From assembly GCA_964390645.1 (NCBI GenBank), contig CAYMLL010000232.1, positions 1 through 12,723 of the forward strand: 12,723 bases of DNA. Reading direction: 5' to 3'. A program made the position numbers and the translations under genes. The DNA is from CAYMLL01 sp964390645. Lineage in GTDB: Bacteria > Planctomycetota > UBA8108. The notes under the pieces were generated by a model. The model searched no databases and was not told the DNA's origin. It saw only the letters and a program-made list of their open reading frames with translations. Shown here piece after piece: positions 5,701 through 12,430 of this stretch. Position 1 is the first letter of the stretch; every line of letters starts with the position of its first letter.

Positions 5701-8586
5701 GGTGATCGGGGAAACCTCTACCGCGCGCGCAATCCGGGCGGACCGGGACGGCCGAGCGGCGATCTGTCCTTTCGAGGGGAGGACGTGGACGCGTACCGGC
5801 CCCTCTACGTCAAGGGCAGCAACGAGGACGAGGACGACTACGGAGACGTGATCGAGCTCGTGCGTCTCTTCGACCCGGAGCAGACATCCGATGAGGAGTT
5901 CGTGACCGGTGCCGAGCAGCTTCTCGACGTGCGGCAGTGGGCCGGGTTCTTCGCCATCACGGCGTGCATGACCAACACGGACGGCGGGATCTGGAACAAC
6001 AACGGAGAGGACTACTTTCTCTACCACATGGCCGACGACTCGCCACTGCCGAACGCCGGGAAGTGGCTGCTCCTGACCTGGGATCTCGAGGAGACCTTCG
6101 TGGCCTCCGACGAGCGGCTCTTTCGCTCGACGGTGCCGGCGATCGTGCGTTTTCTGGGGCAGCCACGATTCGCGCGGCTCTACTACGAGGAGCTCTTCCG
6201 GCTGCGTGACGGTCCCTTCTCGCGCGCGGAGATGACGCAGCGATACGGGGCTGCCGAGAGCATGTTTCAGGTATCCGACGTCTACGACGTCGTCGATGAG
6301 ATCGAGACGATGATCACGCAGCGGCTCGGCTACCTCGACGAGGTGGTCGTGCGGAGCATCGAAGGAGGCGCGCGGGAGGCAGCGGACCCGGTGGGCGAGT
6401 TCATCGTCGGTCCCGGCGCCGAGTGGCGCTTTTTCCGCGGCACGACGAGCCCTCCGGCGAACTGGTACTCGCCCGACTTCGACGACTCCGAGTGGGAAGT
6501 CGGACGTGCGGGGTTCGGCTACGGCGACGGAGATGACGAGACGTTTCTCGACGACATGCAGGATCTCTACGCGACGGTCTTCAAGCGTCAGACCTTCGAG
6601 GTGAAGAGTCCCGGAGAGGTCGGCCGTCTGTCGCTGCTGATGAATTACGACGACGCTTTCGTGGCGTACATCAACGGAGTCGAGGTCCTTCGCTCCGCCG
6701 CGGCGCCGGATGGGGTGATTGACGCCGACTCCCGTGCGGTCGACAGTCACGAGGCCAATCGAGGCGAGCAGGACGGCTTCGAGCGCTTCGATGTGCCCCT
6801 CGAGAACGCGGCACTCGTCGCGGGTACGAACATGATCGCCGTCGTCGGTCTCAACCGAGCTGTCGATTCGAGCGACTTCACCTTGCACGCCGCGCTGGCG
6901 GTCTCCCGGTCCTTCGACGGTGGCGGTCAGGCCGGTGGCTGCGGCACCGAGATCTTTATCGAGGGTGGCGGCCTCGTTCTGCAGGGCATGGCTAATCCCG
7001 TGTCGACGGAGATGGTGATGGTCGCGGGCTCACCGGTCGAGCCGCAGCTGGTCGTCGGCGGCGAGGGACCCTACGGCGCGGTCTGGTCTGCGGCGGTCGA
7101 CGGGATGGTCGTGGGACAGCAGACCATACGGGTCGCGACGATCGACCTGGAAGGCGAGGAGAGCGACAGCGAGGAGTTCGTCGTGGAGCGGGTTCCGGGG
7201 TCCATCGGCTCGCTGGGGGGGCGTGTGGATGTCGACACGACGTGGACTCGAGGCGAAGGGCCGTACCGGCTCGTGAGCGATGTCATCGTGTCGGAGGGTG
7301 CGACCCTGACCATCGGTCCTGGCGTGACGATCATCGCGAACGCGCGCGCCTCGATCATCGTCGAGGGCAGATTGTCTGCGCTCGGCTCCCAGGAGTCGCC
7401 GATCGTCTTCCGCTCATGGGTCTGTGACCGTCCGTGGGGTGGAATCGCGTTCGCGCGGACCGGGACTTCTGACGACTCGCCTCTGCATCTGCTTGCCCAC
7501 TGCGATATCCGGGGCGCCAGCGCACCGGGCGGCTATGAGGGCGCGGTCGCTCCGGTCGAATCTCGCCTACGCATCGAGGACTGCGTGCTGGCCTCGCTCG
7601 TCGAGAATGCTGTCGACGGTAGCGACTCGCGGGTCGAGATCGTCCGCACACGCTTCGAGGACATTTTCGAAGGTGTGCACTGCACCGACTCCTCGACCGA
7701 CGTGCTCGACTGCGTCTTCGATCGGATCAAGGGCAACAGTGATGCAATCGAATTCGATGGTGGCGGGGACGCGCGATCGCGAATCGAGAGATGCGTCATC
7801 TCCGGCAGCTCGGACGACGGCGTCGATCTGGGCGACGTCTCGGTCGACATTCGCGACAACTACTTCGTCGACATCGACCACGATGCGATCTCCATCGAGG
7901 CTCCCGGCGCGCAGGGGCATCCGGTGATCACGGGCAACGTGATCTTCCGCTGCGGCACCGGGATGGCGATCAAGGATGGTATCGATATCTCGGACGGTGC
8001 GCACAACACGATCGTCGGCTGCAGGTTCGGCATGAACTTTTTTGCCCAGGATGACGCGCCGAATGGGGGGCATGGCAGCTTCGAGAGCGCGATCGTCTGG
8101 GGCAACGTTCAGGATGTGAAGATCGGTGCTCGCTCCGGCGCGGTTTTCACGTACTCGGACATCGGTGGCGACGAGGTCTTCGAAGGCGAGGGGAACATCC
8201 TCGCCGAGCCGATGTTCCTGGATCCCGAAGCCGGCGACTTTTCGCTCGTCAAGGGCTCTCCGTGCGTCGGCACGGGCTTCGGTGGGACCGACATGGGGGC
8301 CATACCGTTTGGTGGGCGGCCCGACCCGGGGGAGTTCATTCGCGGTGACGTCGACCTCAGCGGCGCTGTCAACCTGTCCGACGCGGTTCTTACCCTCGAC
8401 TGGCTCTTTCGCCAGGCAGCGGGGCCCGCGTGTGAGGATCGTGCCGATCCGAACGACGACGGTGAAATCAATCTCACCGACGGCGTCTACATCCTGCAGT
8501 TCCTGTTTGCCCGGGGCCCGGCGATTGCTGCGCCTTATCCGGACCCGGGGACGGATCCGACTGCGGACGGTCTTTCCTGCGATTGA
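2758..8586 (+). CDS. Giant secreted protein: three lamin-tail domains, CotH kinase-like domain, beta-helix, dockerin
   Basis: The protein has 1942 residues and no single known function. ATG2758 is chosen because it opens a signal peptide (MTRVRGR, a hydrophobic core, cleavage after VRA near residue 28); an upstream GTG at 2665 would bury it. Domains in order: lamin-tail 1 (about 32-187, INEILYN, FIELYN), beta-sandwich 1 (200-378, DFDDADW, AYLNGEEV), lamin-tail 2 (391-517, VINELLPDP), lamin-tail 3 (522-707, VINEINFHPA, WIELHN), an Ig-like linker (711-815), CotH kinase-like (838-1203, VGVRYRGENSR, EDYFLYH with Asp1085, WDLE with Asp1109), beta-sandwich 2 (1219-1382), a second beta-rich linker, right-handed parallel beta-helix (about 1482-1855), and type I dockerin (1863-1942) with two calcium loops (DVDLSGAVNLSD, DPNDDGEINLTD). 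CotH proteins are atypical kinases of spore-coat proteins; beta-helices often bind or cleave polysaccharide. It is probably exported to the surface or matrix. No catalytic polysaccharide-lyase motif was recognised. Confidence 0.93.
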   Translation: MTRVRGRFLSVSGLVVAALAGAGGSVRAGPRDVIINEILYNVFQSGEEDRREFIELYNGGGTPVHLEGWYFSRGLEFTFEEDFVLAPKSFVVVSANPDFAVERMGVPREQVVGPFAGRLENDGEILELVDVDGRYVTHVHFEDGGSWPGRPDGRGPSAEFVGVDHGDDLPRHWKPSLVLGGTPGSVNSRRETEEPVVEAPPGVVIVAEQGIWRSFPGRSSPSEPLDAWTEPDFDDADWPSGPGGFGFGDGHGFAVSTRLDDMRFEYSTLFLRGGFELDAEMFQAAREGGRLVLAVSFDDGFVAYLNGEEVARRNLGTEGEPVAANARAATTTSASVEIDVTSFAQVVRQGANVLALVGANRRVSNGDFFLGAELRLVTAAEKPEEAEALPYVGGVINELLPDPSDDERGFIELHNPTDRPLDLGGHFLLSSFGNFVHEIGAPLVIDPGAFALLDSRNLAERIPSDDQRFILLGSDGRTIIDDVELGLSDGRSSGRFPDGAGAVKVLDAPSPGEPNDYVYSTPVVINEINFHPAFVPASEGCVRDCSDVDQWIELHNRTDEEVDLGGWALARGVRFLFPAGVTIPPRGFLVVSASLEAFASRHPGVENVVGEWGGWLSHASESIQLLDVLGNRVDRVIYGDGKPVNDENPIDGVNDRTFRATPWPFGADGDGPTLELIHPDLGNRSGLAWRVSEAAGGTPGTVNSTFDADASPTIRDVECSPVVPRAEEPVRVTCRITALKEIALVVVRWAVDGGGGSGNAELNDEGSGEDEIAGDGIFTATLPPQADGVVVRFFIEVEDSIGSSSRLPVEPEVAPYGGFPGTFFLYEVDDTPDPRVGSPVYRVVMTRSDTERLEDRNLNSNVLLPATFIAQGKAHHVVGVRYRGENSRRENNRGYKLRFASERDFAGVTNINLNAGNGRGFGVSGFAEVLAGDLFRRAGAPYPRIYPVALHFAGEVARDFDFRYVHKEAYNEDFLDRAFGSGDRGNLYRARNPGGPGRPSGDLSFRGEDVDAYRPLYVKGSNEDEDDYGDVIELVRLFDPEQTSDEEFVTGAEQLLDVRQWAGFFAITACMTNTDGGIWNNNGEDYFLYHMADDSPLPNAGKWLLLTWDLEETFVASDERLFRSTVPAIVRFLGQPRFARLYYEELFRLRDGPFSRAEMTQRYGAAESMFQVSDVYDVVDEIETMITQRLGYLDEVVVRSIEGGAREAADPVGEFIVGPGAEWRFFRGTTSPPANWYSPDFDDSEWEVGRAGFGYGDGDDETFLDDMQDLYATVFKRQTFEVKSPGEVGRLSLLMNYDDAFVAYINGVEVLRSAAAPDGVIDADSRAVDSHEANRGEQDGFERFDVPLENAALVAGTNMIAVVGLNRAVDSSDFTLHAALAVSRSFDGGGQAGGCGTEIFIEGGGLVLQGMANPVSTEMVMVAGSPVEPQLVVGGEGPYGAVWSAAVDGMVVGQQTIRVATIDLEGEESDSEEFVVERVPGSIGSLGGRVDVDTTWTRGEGPYRLVSDVIVSEGATLTIGPGVTIIANARASIIVEGRLSALGSQESPIVFRSWVCDRPWGGIAFARTGTSDDSPLHLLAHCDIRGASAPGGYEGAVAPVESRLRIEDCVLASLVENAVDGSDSRVEIVRTRFEDIFEGVHCTDSSTDVLDCVFDRIKGNSDAIEFDGGGDARSRIERCVISGSSDDGVDLGDVSVDIRDNYFVDIDHDAISIEAPGAQGHPVITGNVIFRCGTGMAIKDGIDISDGAHNTIVGCRFGMNFFAQDDAPNGGHGSFESAIVWGNVQDVKIGARSGAVFTYSDIGGDEVFEGEGNILAEPMFLDPEAGDFSLVKGSPCVGTGFGGTDMGAIPFGGRPDPGEFIRGDVDLSGAVNLSDAVLTLDWLFRQAAGPACEDRADPNDDGEINLTDGVYILQFLFARGPAIAAPYPDPGTDPTADGLSCD

Positions 8587-8629
8587 TCACCCGGTCTGTC
8601 GGCGGATGCAGTGGGCGGTGTGGACGTGC

Positions 8630-9400
8630 TCACGCCCGCGCCTCGGTCGGGTCGTGCGTTGTCGTCCTGGAATCAACTCCGGGCTTGAGGTCGCGGATCG
8701 CTTTCAGGATCCGCTCGGTGGCCCGATCGAGATCCTCCCGTGATGGCTTGCCCCGGGGGCGCTCGATTTCGAGGAGCTCTCCGGGGTGGATCGTGGTGCG
8801 CGACGGGACGAGTATTCCGGGGAGCACGTTGTCGAAGGAAGGCCAGCCATCGATGTAGAGGGGCAGGACGGGGGCCCCGGTCCTGAGTGCCAGCAGCGCC
8901 ACCCCTTTCTTTGCGTCGCCGAGAGGGTCGTTGGCCTCACGGATGCCGCCCTGTGGGAAGATTCCGATCACTCCGCCCTCACGCAGGTGCCGCAGTGCAG
9001 CGCGCATGGCGTTGAGGTCGTTTCCGTCGCGGTTGACCGCGATCACCCCGAGCTGGTCGCAGATCCACTTCAGGCCGATGGTCTCGTGGTACTCGCGCGC
9101 CATCAAGAAGCGGATCTTTCGTCGGGTGAGCCGGGCGACGAGAAAGGGATCGCAGGCGCTGCGGTGGTTCGCCACCACGATACAGGCCCTGTCCGGTGGC
9201 AACGCCTCCGTGCCGCGCGGGACCCGAACTCCGTGCCAGATTCTCGCGTAGGCGGTGTTGAGAACCCGGAACCATGCGAGAAAGTGGTCGTCCTCGGGTC
9301 CGCGAACCCACGGAGCGAGAAGGGCTGCGACGATGGAGAACGTCAGCGGCGGGCCGACGAGGATGGTGACGACGAGAAGGGTGATCTCGGTGGCGGTCAT
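8630..9400 (-). CDS. PlsC-like 1-acylglycerol-3-phosphate acyltransferase
   Basis: The likely reaction transfers a fatty acyl group to lysophosphatidate or a similar lysolipid at the inner membrane, the second acylation in phospholipid synthesis. The 256-residue protein has a hydrophobic N-terminal segment (residues 5-30), then the acyltransferase blocks in order: NHRSACD (78-84, catalytic H79 and D84 of the HX4D motif), KIRFLMAREYHE (95-106), FPQGGIRE (148-155, normally FPEGTRS-like), and GAPVLPLYIDG (175-185). The Gln in the third block replaces the common Glu and is unusual. The length is normal for the family, and the charged C-terminal tail is probably unstructured. The gene converges on the giant secreted gene with a 43-base gap and diverges from rsmD. 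Starts are 86 bases apart, and no clear ribosome binding site precedes ATG9400. Whether it is the main PlsC or a paralogue with another substrate cannot be told from this window. Confidence 0.9.
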   Translation of the reverse strand: MTATEITLLVVTILVGPPLTFSIVAALLAPWVRGPEDDHFLAWFRVLNTAYARIWHGVRVPRGTEALPPDRACIVVANHRSACDPFLVARLTRRKIRFLMAREYHETIGLKWICDQLGVIAVNRDGNDLNAMRAALRHLREGGVIGIFPQGGIREANDPLGDAKKGVALLALRTGAPVLPLYIDGWPSFDNVLPGILVPSRTTIHPGELLEIERPRGKPSREDLDRATERILKAIRDLKPGVDSRTTTHDPTEARA

Positions 9401-9426
9401 TCAGCAAGGCGTCTTCGTTGCTCTTG

Positions 9427-9457
9427 ATTGTAGAAGAAGAGGGCCCCTGTTGCCCAA
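9427..9457 (-). promoter_or_regulatory. Weak promoter candidate for the acyltransferase gene
   Basis: On the minus strand, TACAAT (plus-strand 9427-9432) is a 5/6 match to the -10 box. TTGGGC (9452-9457) is a poor -35 at a 19-bp spacing. The start codon lies 26 bases downstream of the -10. No equally good match was found for rsmD on the other strand. Confidence 0.25.
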
Positions 9458-9486
9458 CCAAACGACCGGACGCACAATGGGTGAGT

Positions 9487-10083
9487 ATGCGAATCATCGG
9501 AGGTGCCCAGCGAGGAAGGAAACTGCTGCCCCCGGCGGATCGATCCATCCGGCCGGCGCTCGACCGAATCCGCGAGGCGATCTTCAACGTCATCGGCGAT
9601 CGCGTCGAGCGGGCTTCCGTGCTGGATCTCTTCGCGGGCGTCGGTGCGTTCGGGCTCGAGTCGCTCAGTCGTGGCGCGCGACACGTGCGCTTTGTCGACG
9701 CGTCAAGGGGCTCGGTGGCAATTCTCCGCAAGAACGTGTCGCACCTCGGCTACGGTGCATTTTCGACGGTCGAGCGCGCGGACGCCTTCACGACACCCGA
9801 TGTGGCGACGGGAGATGGTGCCGACGTCGAGATGGCGTACGACCTGATCTTCCTGGATCCGCCCTTTCCGCTCTTCAAGGATGCGGACGAAGCCGCGCGC
9901 ATTTTCACGCGTGTTCGCGAGCTCCGCGAAGCTTTCGAGGGTGCGTTGATCGTTCTGCGACAACCGAAGTGGTATCGTGGCCGACCGCTTCCGGATCCGA
10001 GTGACATGCGCGACTACGGCGAGTCGTCAGTGTTCTTTCTCGGTCGCGACATCGGGACCGCGCGGCGTTTGAGCGAGGGCTGA
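9487..10083 (+). CDS. rsmD: RsmD, 16S rRNA (guanine966-N2)-methyltransferase
   Basis: RsmD methylates N2 of guanine 966 (E. coli numbering) in 16S rRNA of the assembled 30S subunit, using S-adenosylmethionine. The 198-residue protein begins MRIIGGAQRGRKLLPP, the family N-terminus, followed by RPALDRIREAIFNVI. The SAM-binding motif is VLDLFAGVGAFGLE (45-58), and DLIFLDPPF (119-127) carries the catalytic DPPF of N2-guanine methylases. ATG9487 is preferred because family homology starts exactly there, although the frame extends upstream to 9418; GTG9481 is a close alternative, preceded by only a weak GGGTGAG-like site. Length and motifs match the family. The common partner coaD is not next to it here. 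Its last 70 bases overlap the 3' end of the minus-strand exported-protein gene. Confidence 0.95.
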   Translation: MRIIGGAQRGRKLLPPADRSIRPALDRIREAIFNVIGDRVERASVLDLFAGVGAFGLESLSRGARHVRFVDASRGSVAILRKNVSHLGYGAFSTVERADAFTTPDVATGDGADVEMAYDLIFLDPPFPLFKDADEAARIFTRVRELREAFEGALIVLRQPKWYRGRPLPDPSDMRDYGESSVFFLGRDIGTARRLSEG

Positions 10084-10976
10084 GAGGGGATCTCCGCCCG
10101 ATTCTCCGGTTCGCCGTACGCACGCATCGGCGAGTCGACGAGCGGCAAGTCGTCACCCAACTCGTTCTCCGGTGTTCGCTGATTCTCGTCCTGGTCAACG
10201 CGAACCGCGAGCGCGACACGAGACTCCTTCGACGCGACGTGGTCGCGACCGACGATGTGCAGTTCGTAGCGACCGACGGGGAGGTCGGTGGCGAGGGTGT
10301 AGCGGGCCCAGAAGTTCACCGTATCTTCGGAGGCAGCGGATCGAGAGCTGCCGGCGTTCTGCGAGATGAAGTCGAGGCTGTCGAGCATGTCGCCGTTGGG
10401 ATCGAGGAGCCGCAATGTTCCGGAAAAGCGACGCCGCCGTTCGGTAGGTGAGACCGCCTCCTCGGCGAAATCGGCAAACTCGCCGTAGAGGAGAATTCTC
10501 TCGCCGGGGCGGAAGCGCCGTCCGCTCCGAGGGACATAGTCGCCCGGGCCGAAGATCTTCGATGCGAAGGTCACGTCGACGAGTCGAAAATCGAGCGCGC
10601 CAGGTGTCGGGGCGCCGACGCCACTGCCCTGCAGTCGCGGCACGAGCCCGGGTTCGATCTGCGTCGTGGCCGCCGTTTCATGGTGCGCAGGCTCGATCTC
10701 TGCGGTCGCCAGGTGAGATGCTACCTCGTGGATGTGAGCATTCGGTCGGTGGGAGCCGCTCTCGGTGGTCCCCTCGGGAGCTGGTCCGCCGCCTGCGTCG
10801 AGGACCCGGCTCTCGTCACTGTCGTCGAGGATCGACCTCCGGGGGGGCTCGACAGCGTCGATCGACACCGCTGAGCGGCTCACCCGTGTTTCGATCGGGC
10901 TGCGGCTCGAGCAAGAGGTCTGTGGGAGGATCAGCAGGCACCCGGCGAGAGACAGCGTGGCCGATTCGAGGCGCAT
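10014..10976 (-). CDS. Exported protein of unknown function with planctomycete-type beta-sandwich domain
   Basis: This 320-residue protein opens with a signal sequence (MRLESATLSLAGCLLILPQTSC). Either LAGC at 10-13 or QTSC at 19-22 could be a lipobox, but the first is very early and the second lacks the usual Leu at -3, so lipid attachment is uncertain. Residues 23-127 are low-complexity, rich in Ser, Glu, His, Pro and Thr, probably a flexible spacer. Residues 128-262 form one beta-sandwich-like domain: DFRLVDVTFASKIFGPGDY, RFRPGERILLYGEFADF, TLRLLDPNGDML and LPVGRYELHIVGRDH. The PG-x-x-(I/V)-LLY-x-E and LP-x-G-x-Y-x-L pattern recalls a conserved uncharacterised family I associate with Planctomycetota. 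The last 58 residues are charged and proline-rich. ATG10976 is set by AAGGAG 10 bases upstream. No enzyme motif was seen. Confidence 0.8.
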   Translation of the reverse strand: MRLESATLSLAGCLLILPQTSCSSRSPIETRVSRSAVSIDAVEPPRRSILDDSDESRVLDAGGGPAPEGTTESGSHRPNAHIHEVASHLATAEIEPAHHETAATTQIEPGLVPRLQGSGVGAPTPGALDFRLVDVTFASKIFGPGDYVPRSGRRFRPGERILLYGEFADFAEEAVSPTERRRRFSGTLRLLDPNGDMLDSLDFISQNAGSSRSAASEDTVNFWARYTLATDLPVGRYELHIVGRDHVASKESRVALAVRVDQDENQRTPENELGDDLPLVDSPMRAYGEPENRAEIPSQPSLKRRAVPMSRPRKNTDDSP

Positions 10977-11325
10977 GCGAGGCGGACTCCTTGGAGAGAA
11001 CGGCGAACAGGGGAGCTGGCCGCCATCGGGCTTATCGGTCAGGTCGGCCGCACGCTTGAAGATTTTCGGAAGGAGGCCTCGGGGCGCGGGGGCGTGGACA
11101 CGGAAGCCGATCCGGCATCGAAATCGGAACGGGGTCGGCGCAGGCCGGTCCGCAAGTCTCACGGGTCGACCTGGCGAGGTCCCGTGGCTTCGAGCCTGGC
11201 AAGGAAGTGGCGGCGTTTCGACCGCAGGCGTGATTCCGCCACGGTGGGGATCGGAGCGTCGACGCGGACGACGACCGGGGCGTGAGATGCGGTGAACGCC
11301 GCCGGAGAGCGACCGGGTTGGGGCG
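10977..11325. other. Intergenic stretch of 349 bases without a convincing gene
   Basis: It lies between the pseudouridine synthase and the exported-protein gene, both on the minus strand. A weak minus-strand promoter can be proposed: TTCAAG at 11055-11060 and GATAAG at 11031-11036, spaced 18 bp. A plus-strand frame of 63 codons (GTG11094 to TGA11285) is basic and has no well-placed ribosome binding site; AGGAGG ends 17 bases before it. No stable hairpin with a T-run was seen after the pseudouridine synthase stop. Confidence 0.5.
10987..10992 (-). promoter_or_regulatory. Ribosome binding site fixing the exported-protein start
   Basis: AAGGAG on the minus strand lies 10 bases before ATG10976. 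It singles out this start within a frame that stays open upstream to 11573, where the extra translated sequence is arginine- and proline-rich and antisense-like. Confidence 0.7.
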
Positions 11326-12423
11326 CTAGCGAGGCGAGCGATACCGGTGCAGTGCGTGCAGCACCTCGAGCATGTCGTCGGGGACGGGTGCGGAGAAGCA
11401 CACGTCTTCGCGCTCGACCGGGTGGCGAAACGAGATACTCGCTGCGTGGAGCGCGTGGCGGTCGAGGATCGCCTGTGAGCCGGCGGGGCGCTTCTTGCGC
11501 GCGAGGTCGCACAGGTGGATCTCGCGCTCCCGGCCGTAGAGCTTGTCGCAGGCGATCGGTAGGTGGATGGCACCGAGGTGGACGCGGATCTGGTGTGTGC
11601 GTCCCGTGGTGGGATAGCACTCGACGAGGCAGTAGCCTTCGAAGGTTTCGAGGATGCGGTAGTCCGTCAGAGCAGCGCGGCCTTGACCGTCGTCGCGGAC
11701 GACTTGCTTCTTGCTGTGTGTCCGGCTGCGACCGAGCGGGAAGCTCAGTCTTCCCTCGTCGTTCCTCGGCTTGCCGCGTGCGATGGCCAGGTACGTCTTG
11801 TGCACCTCACGCTGGCGGAACTGGCGGGAGAGTTCCTGGTGAGCGAGGTCGTTCTTGGCGACGACGATGACACCGGTCGTCTCGCGGTCGAGACGGTGAA
11901 CGATGCCGGGTCGCTCGACGCCGGCGATGCCGGAGAGATCGTCAATCCAGTACATCAGGGCGTTGACGAGGGTAGGACCCAGCTGTTGTGGCGCCGGATG
12001 CACCGACAGGCCGGCCGGCTTGTTGATCACCGCGATGTGCTCGTCCTCGTAGAGGAACTCGAGGGGCAAGGCCTCGGGTGCCAGGGAGACCCTCAGCGGC
12101 GGCGGGACGACGACGCGGACGACGACGCCCGTGCCGACTTTCGTCGCCGCCTTCGGCTTGCGGGCTCTCGATGGCTCGAGGGACACGTGGCCACTCTGGA
12201 TCAGCCGCTGCAGATAGGCGCGCGTGTACTGCGGCAGGTGTTCGGTGATCAGGTGATCGAGACGTGTGGTCGAACCCTCGTTGGAGAAGACGTGCAGTGT
12301 GCGCGGCCTGTCGCCACCGTCGGAGGTGTCACCGTCGGAGGTGTCACCGTCGGAGGTGTCACCGTCGGGGGTGTCACCGTCGGAAGTGTTACCGTCGGAA
12401 GTGTTACCGTCGGGGGACGTCAC
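11326..12423 (-). CDS. RluA/RluD-family rRNA pseudouridine synthase with repeat-encoded N-terminal tail
   Basis: It isomerises uridine to pseudouridine in RNA, most likely 23S rRNA. Numbered from GTG12423 (365 residues): residues 1-40 are an acidic Thr-Ser-Asp-Gly repeat, about 53-90 are an S4 RNA-binding domain (TTRLDHLITEHL, LQRLIQSGHVS), and the catalytic domain follows, with LYEDEHIAVINKPAGLSVHP, then HRLDRETTGVIVVAK containing the catalytic Asp179, and later GRTHQIRVHL. S4 plus this core is the RluD/RluC layout, and RluD (positions 1911/1915/1917) is the likeliest match. Start choice: GGGAG lies 7 bases before GTG12423, whereas GTG12444, seven codons upstream, has no such site. No ATG, GTG or TTG falls in frame between the repeats and the S4 domain, so the repeat is translated unless CTG is used. 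The 15-bp repeat makes tail length prone to change without frameshift. The gene upstream on this strand is often lspA in other bacteria. Confidence 0.92.
   Translation of the reverse strand: MTSPDGNTSDGNTSDGDTPDGDTSDGDTSDGDTSDGGDRPRTLHVFSNEGSTTRLDHLITEHLPQYTRAYLQRLIQSGHVSLEPSRARKPKAATKVGTGVVVRVVVPPPLRVSLAPEALPLEFLYEDEHIAVINKPAGLSVHPAPQQLGPTLVNALMYWIDDLSGIAGVERPGIVHRLDRETTGVIVVAKNDLAHQELSRQFRQREVHKTYLAIARGKPRNDEGRLSFPLGRSRTHSKKQVVRDDGQGRAALTDYRILETFEGYCLVECYPTTGRTHQIRVHLGAIHLPIACDKLYGREREIHLCDLARKKRPAGSQAILDRHALHAASISFRHPVEREDVCFSAPVPDDMLEVLHALHRYRSPR
12316..12420 (-). repeat. Seven-copy 15-bp tandem repeat inside the pseudouridine synthase gene
   Basis: Plus-strand unit ACCGTCGGAGGTGTC, units starting at 12316, 12331, 12346, 12361, 12376, 12391 and 12406. 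The first three are identical, the next three differ at one or two bases, and the last is degenerate. On the coding strand each unit encodes Asp-Thr-Ser-Asp-Gly or a close variant. The gradient from identical to degenerate copies suggests recent expansion at the downstream (coding-strand) end. Confidence 0.9.
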
Positions 12424-12430
12424 CGTTCTG

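Noticed and set aside
2785..6888. Two very long minus-strand open frames (2785-4791 and 4888-6888) opposite the giant gene
   Set aside because: They are antisense to clear domains of the plus-strand protein. Their translations are Arg/Val/Glu-rich with no motifs, and long antisense frames are expected in GC-rich genes with strong third-position bias.
10977..11573. Upstream extension of the exported-protein frame to 11573
   Set aside because: It runs antisense-like through the pseudouridine synthase 3' end with Arg/Ser/Pro-rich sequence. A good ribosome binding site and signal sequence mark ATG10976 as the start.
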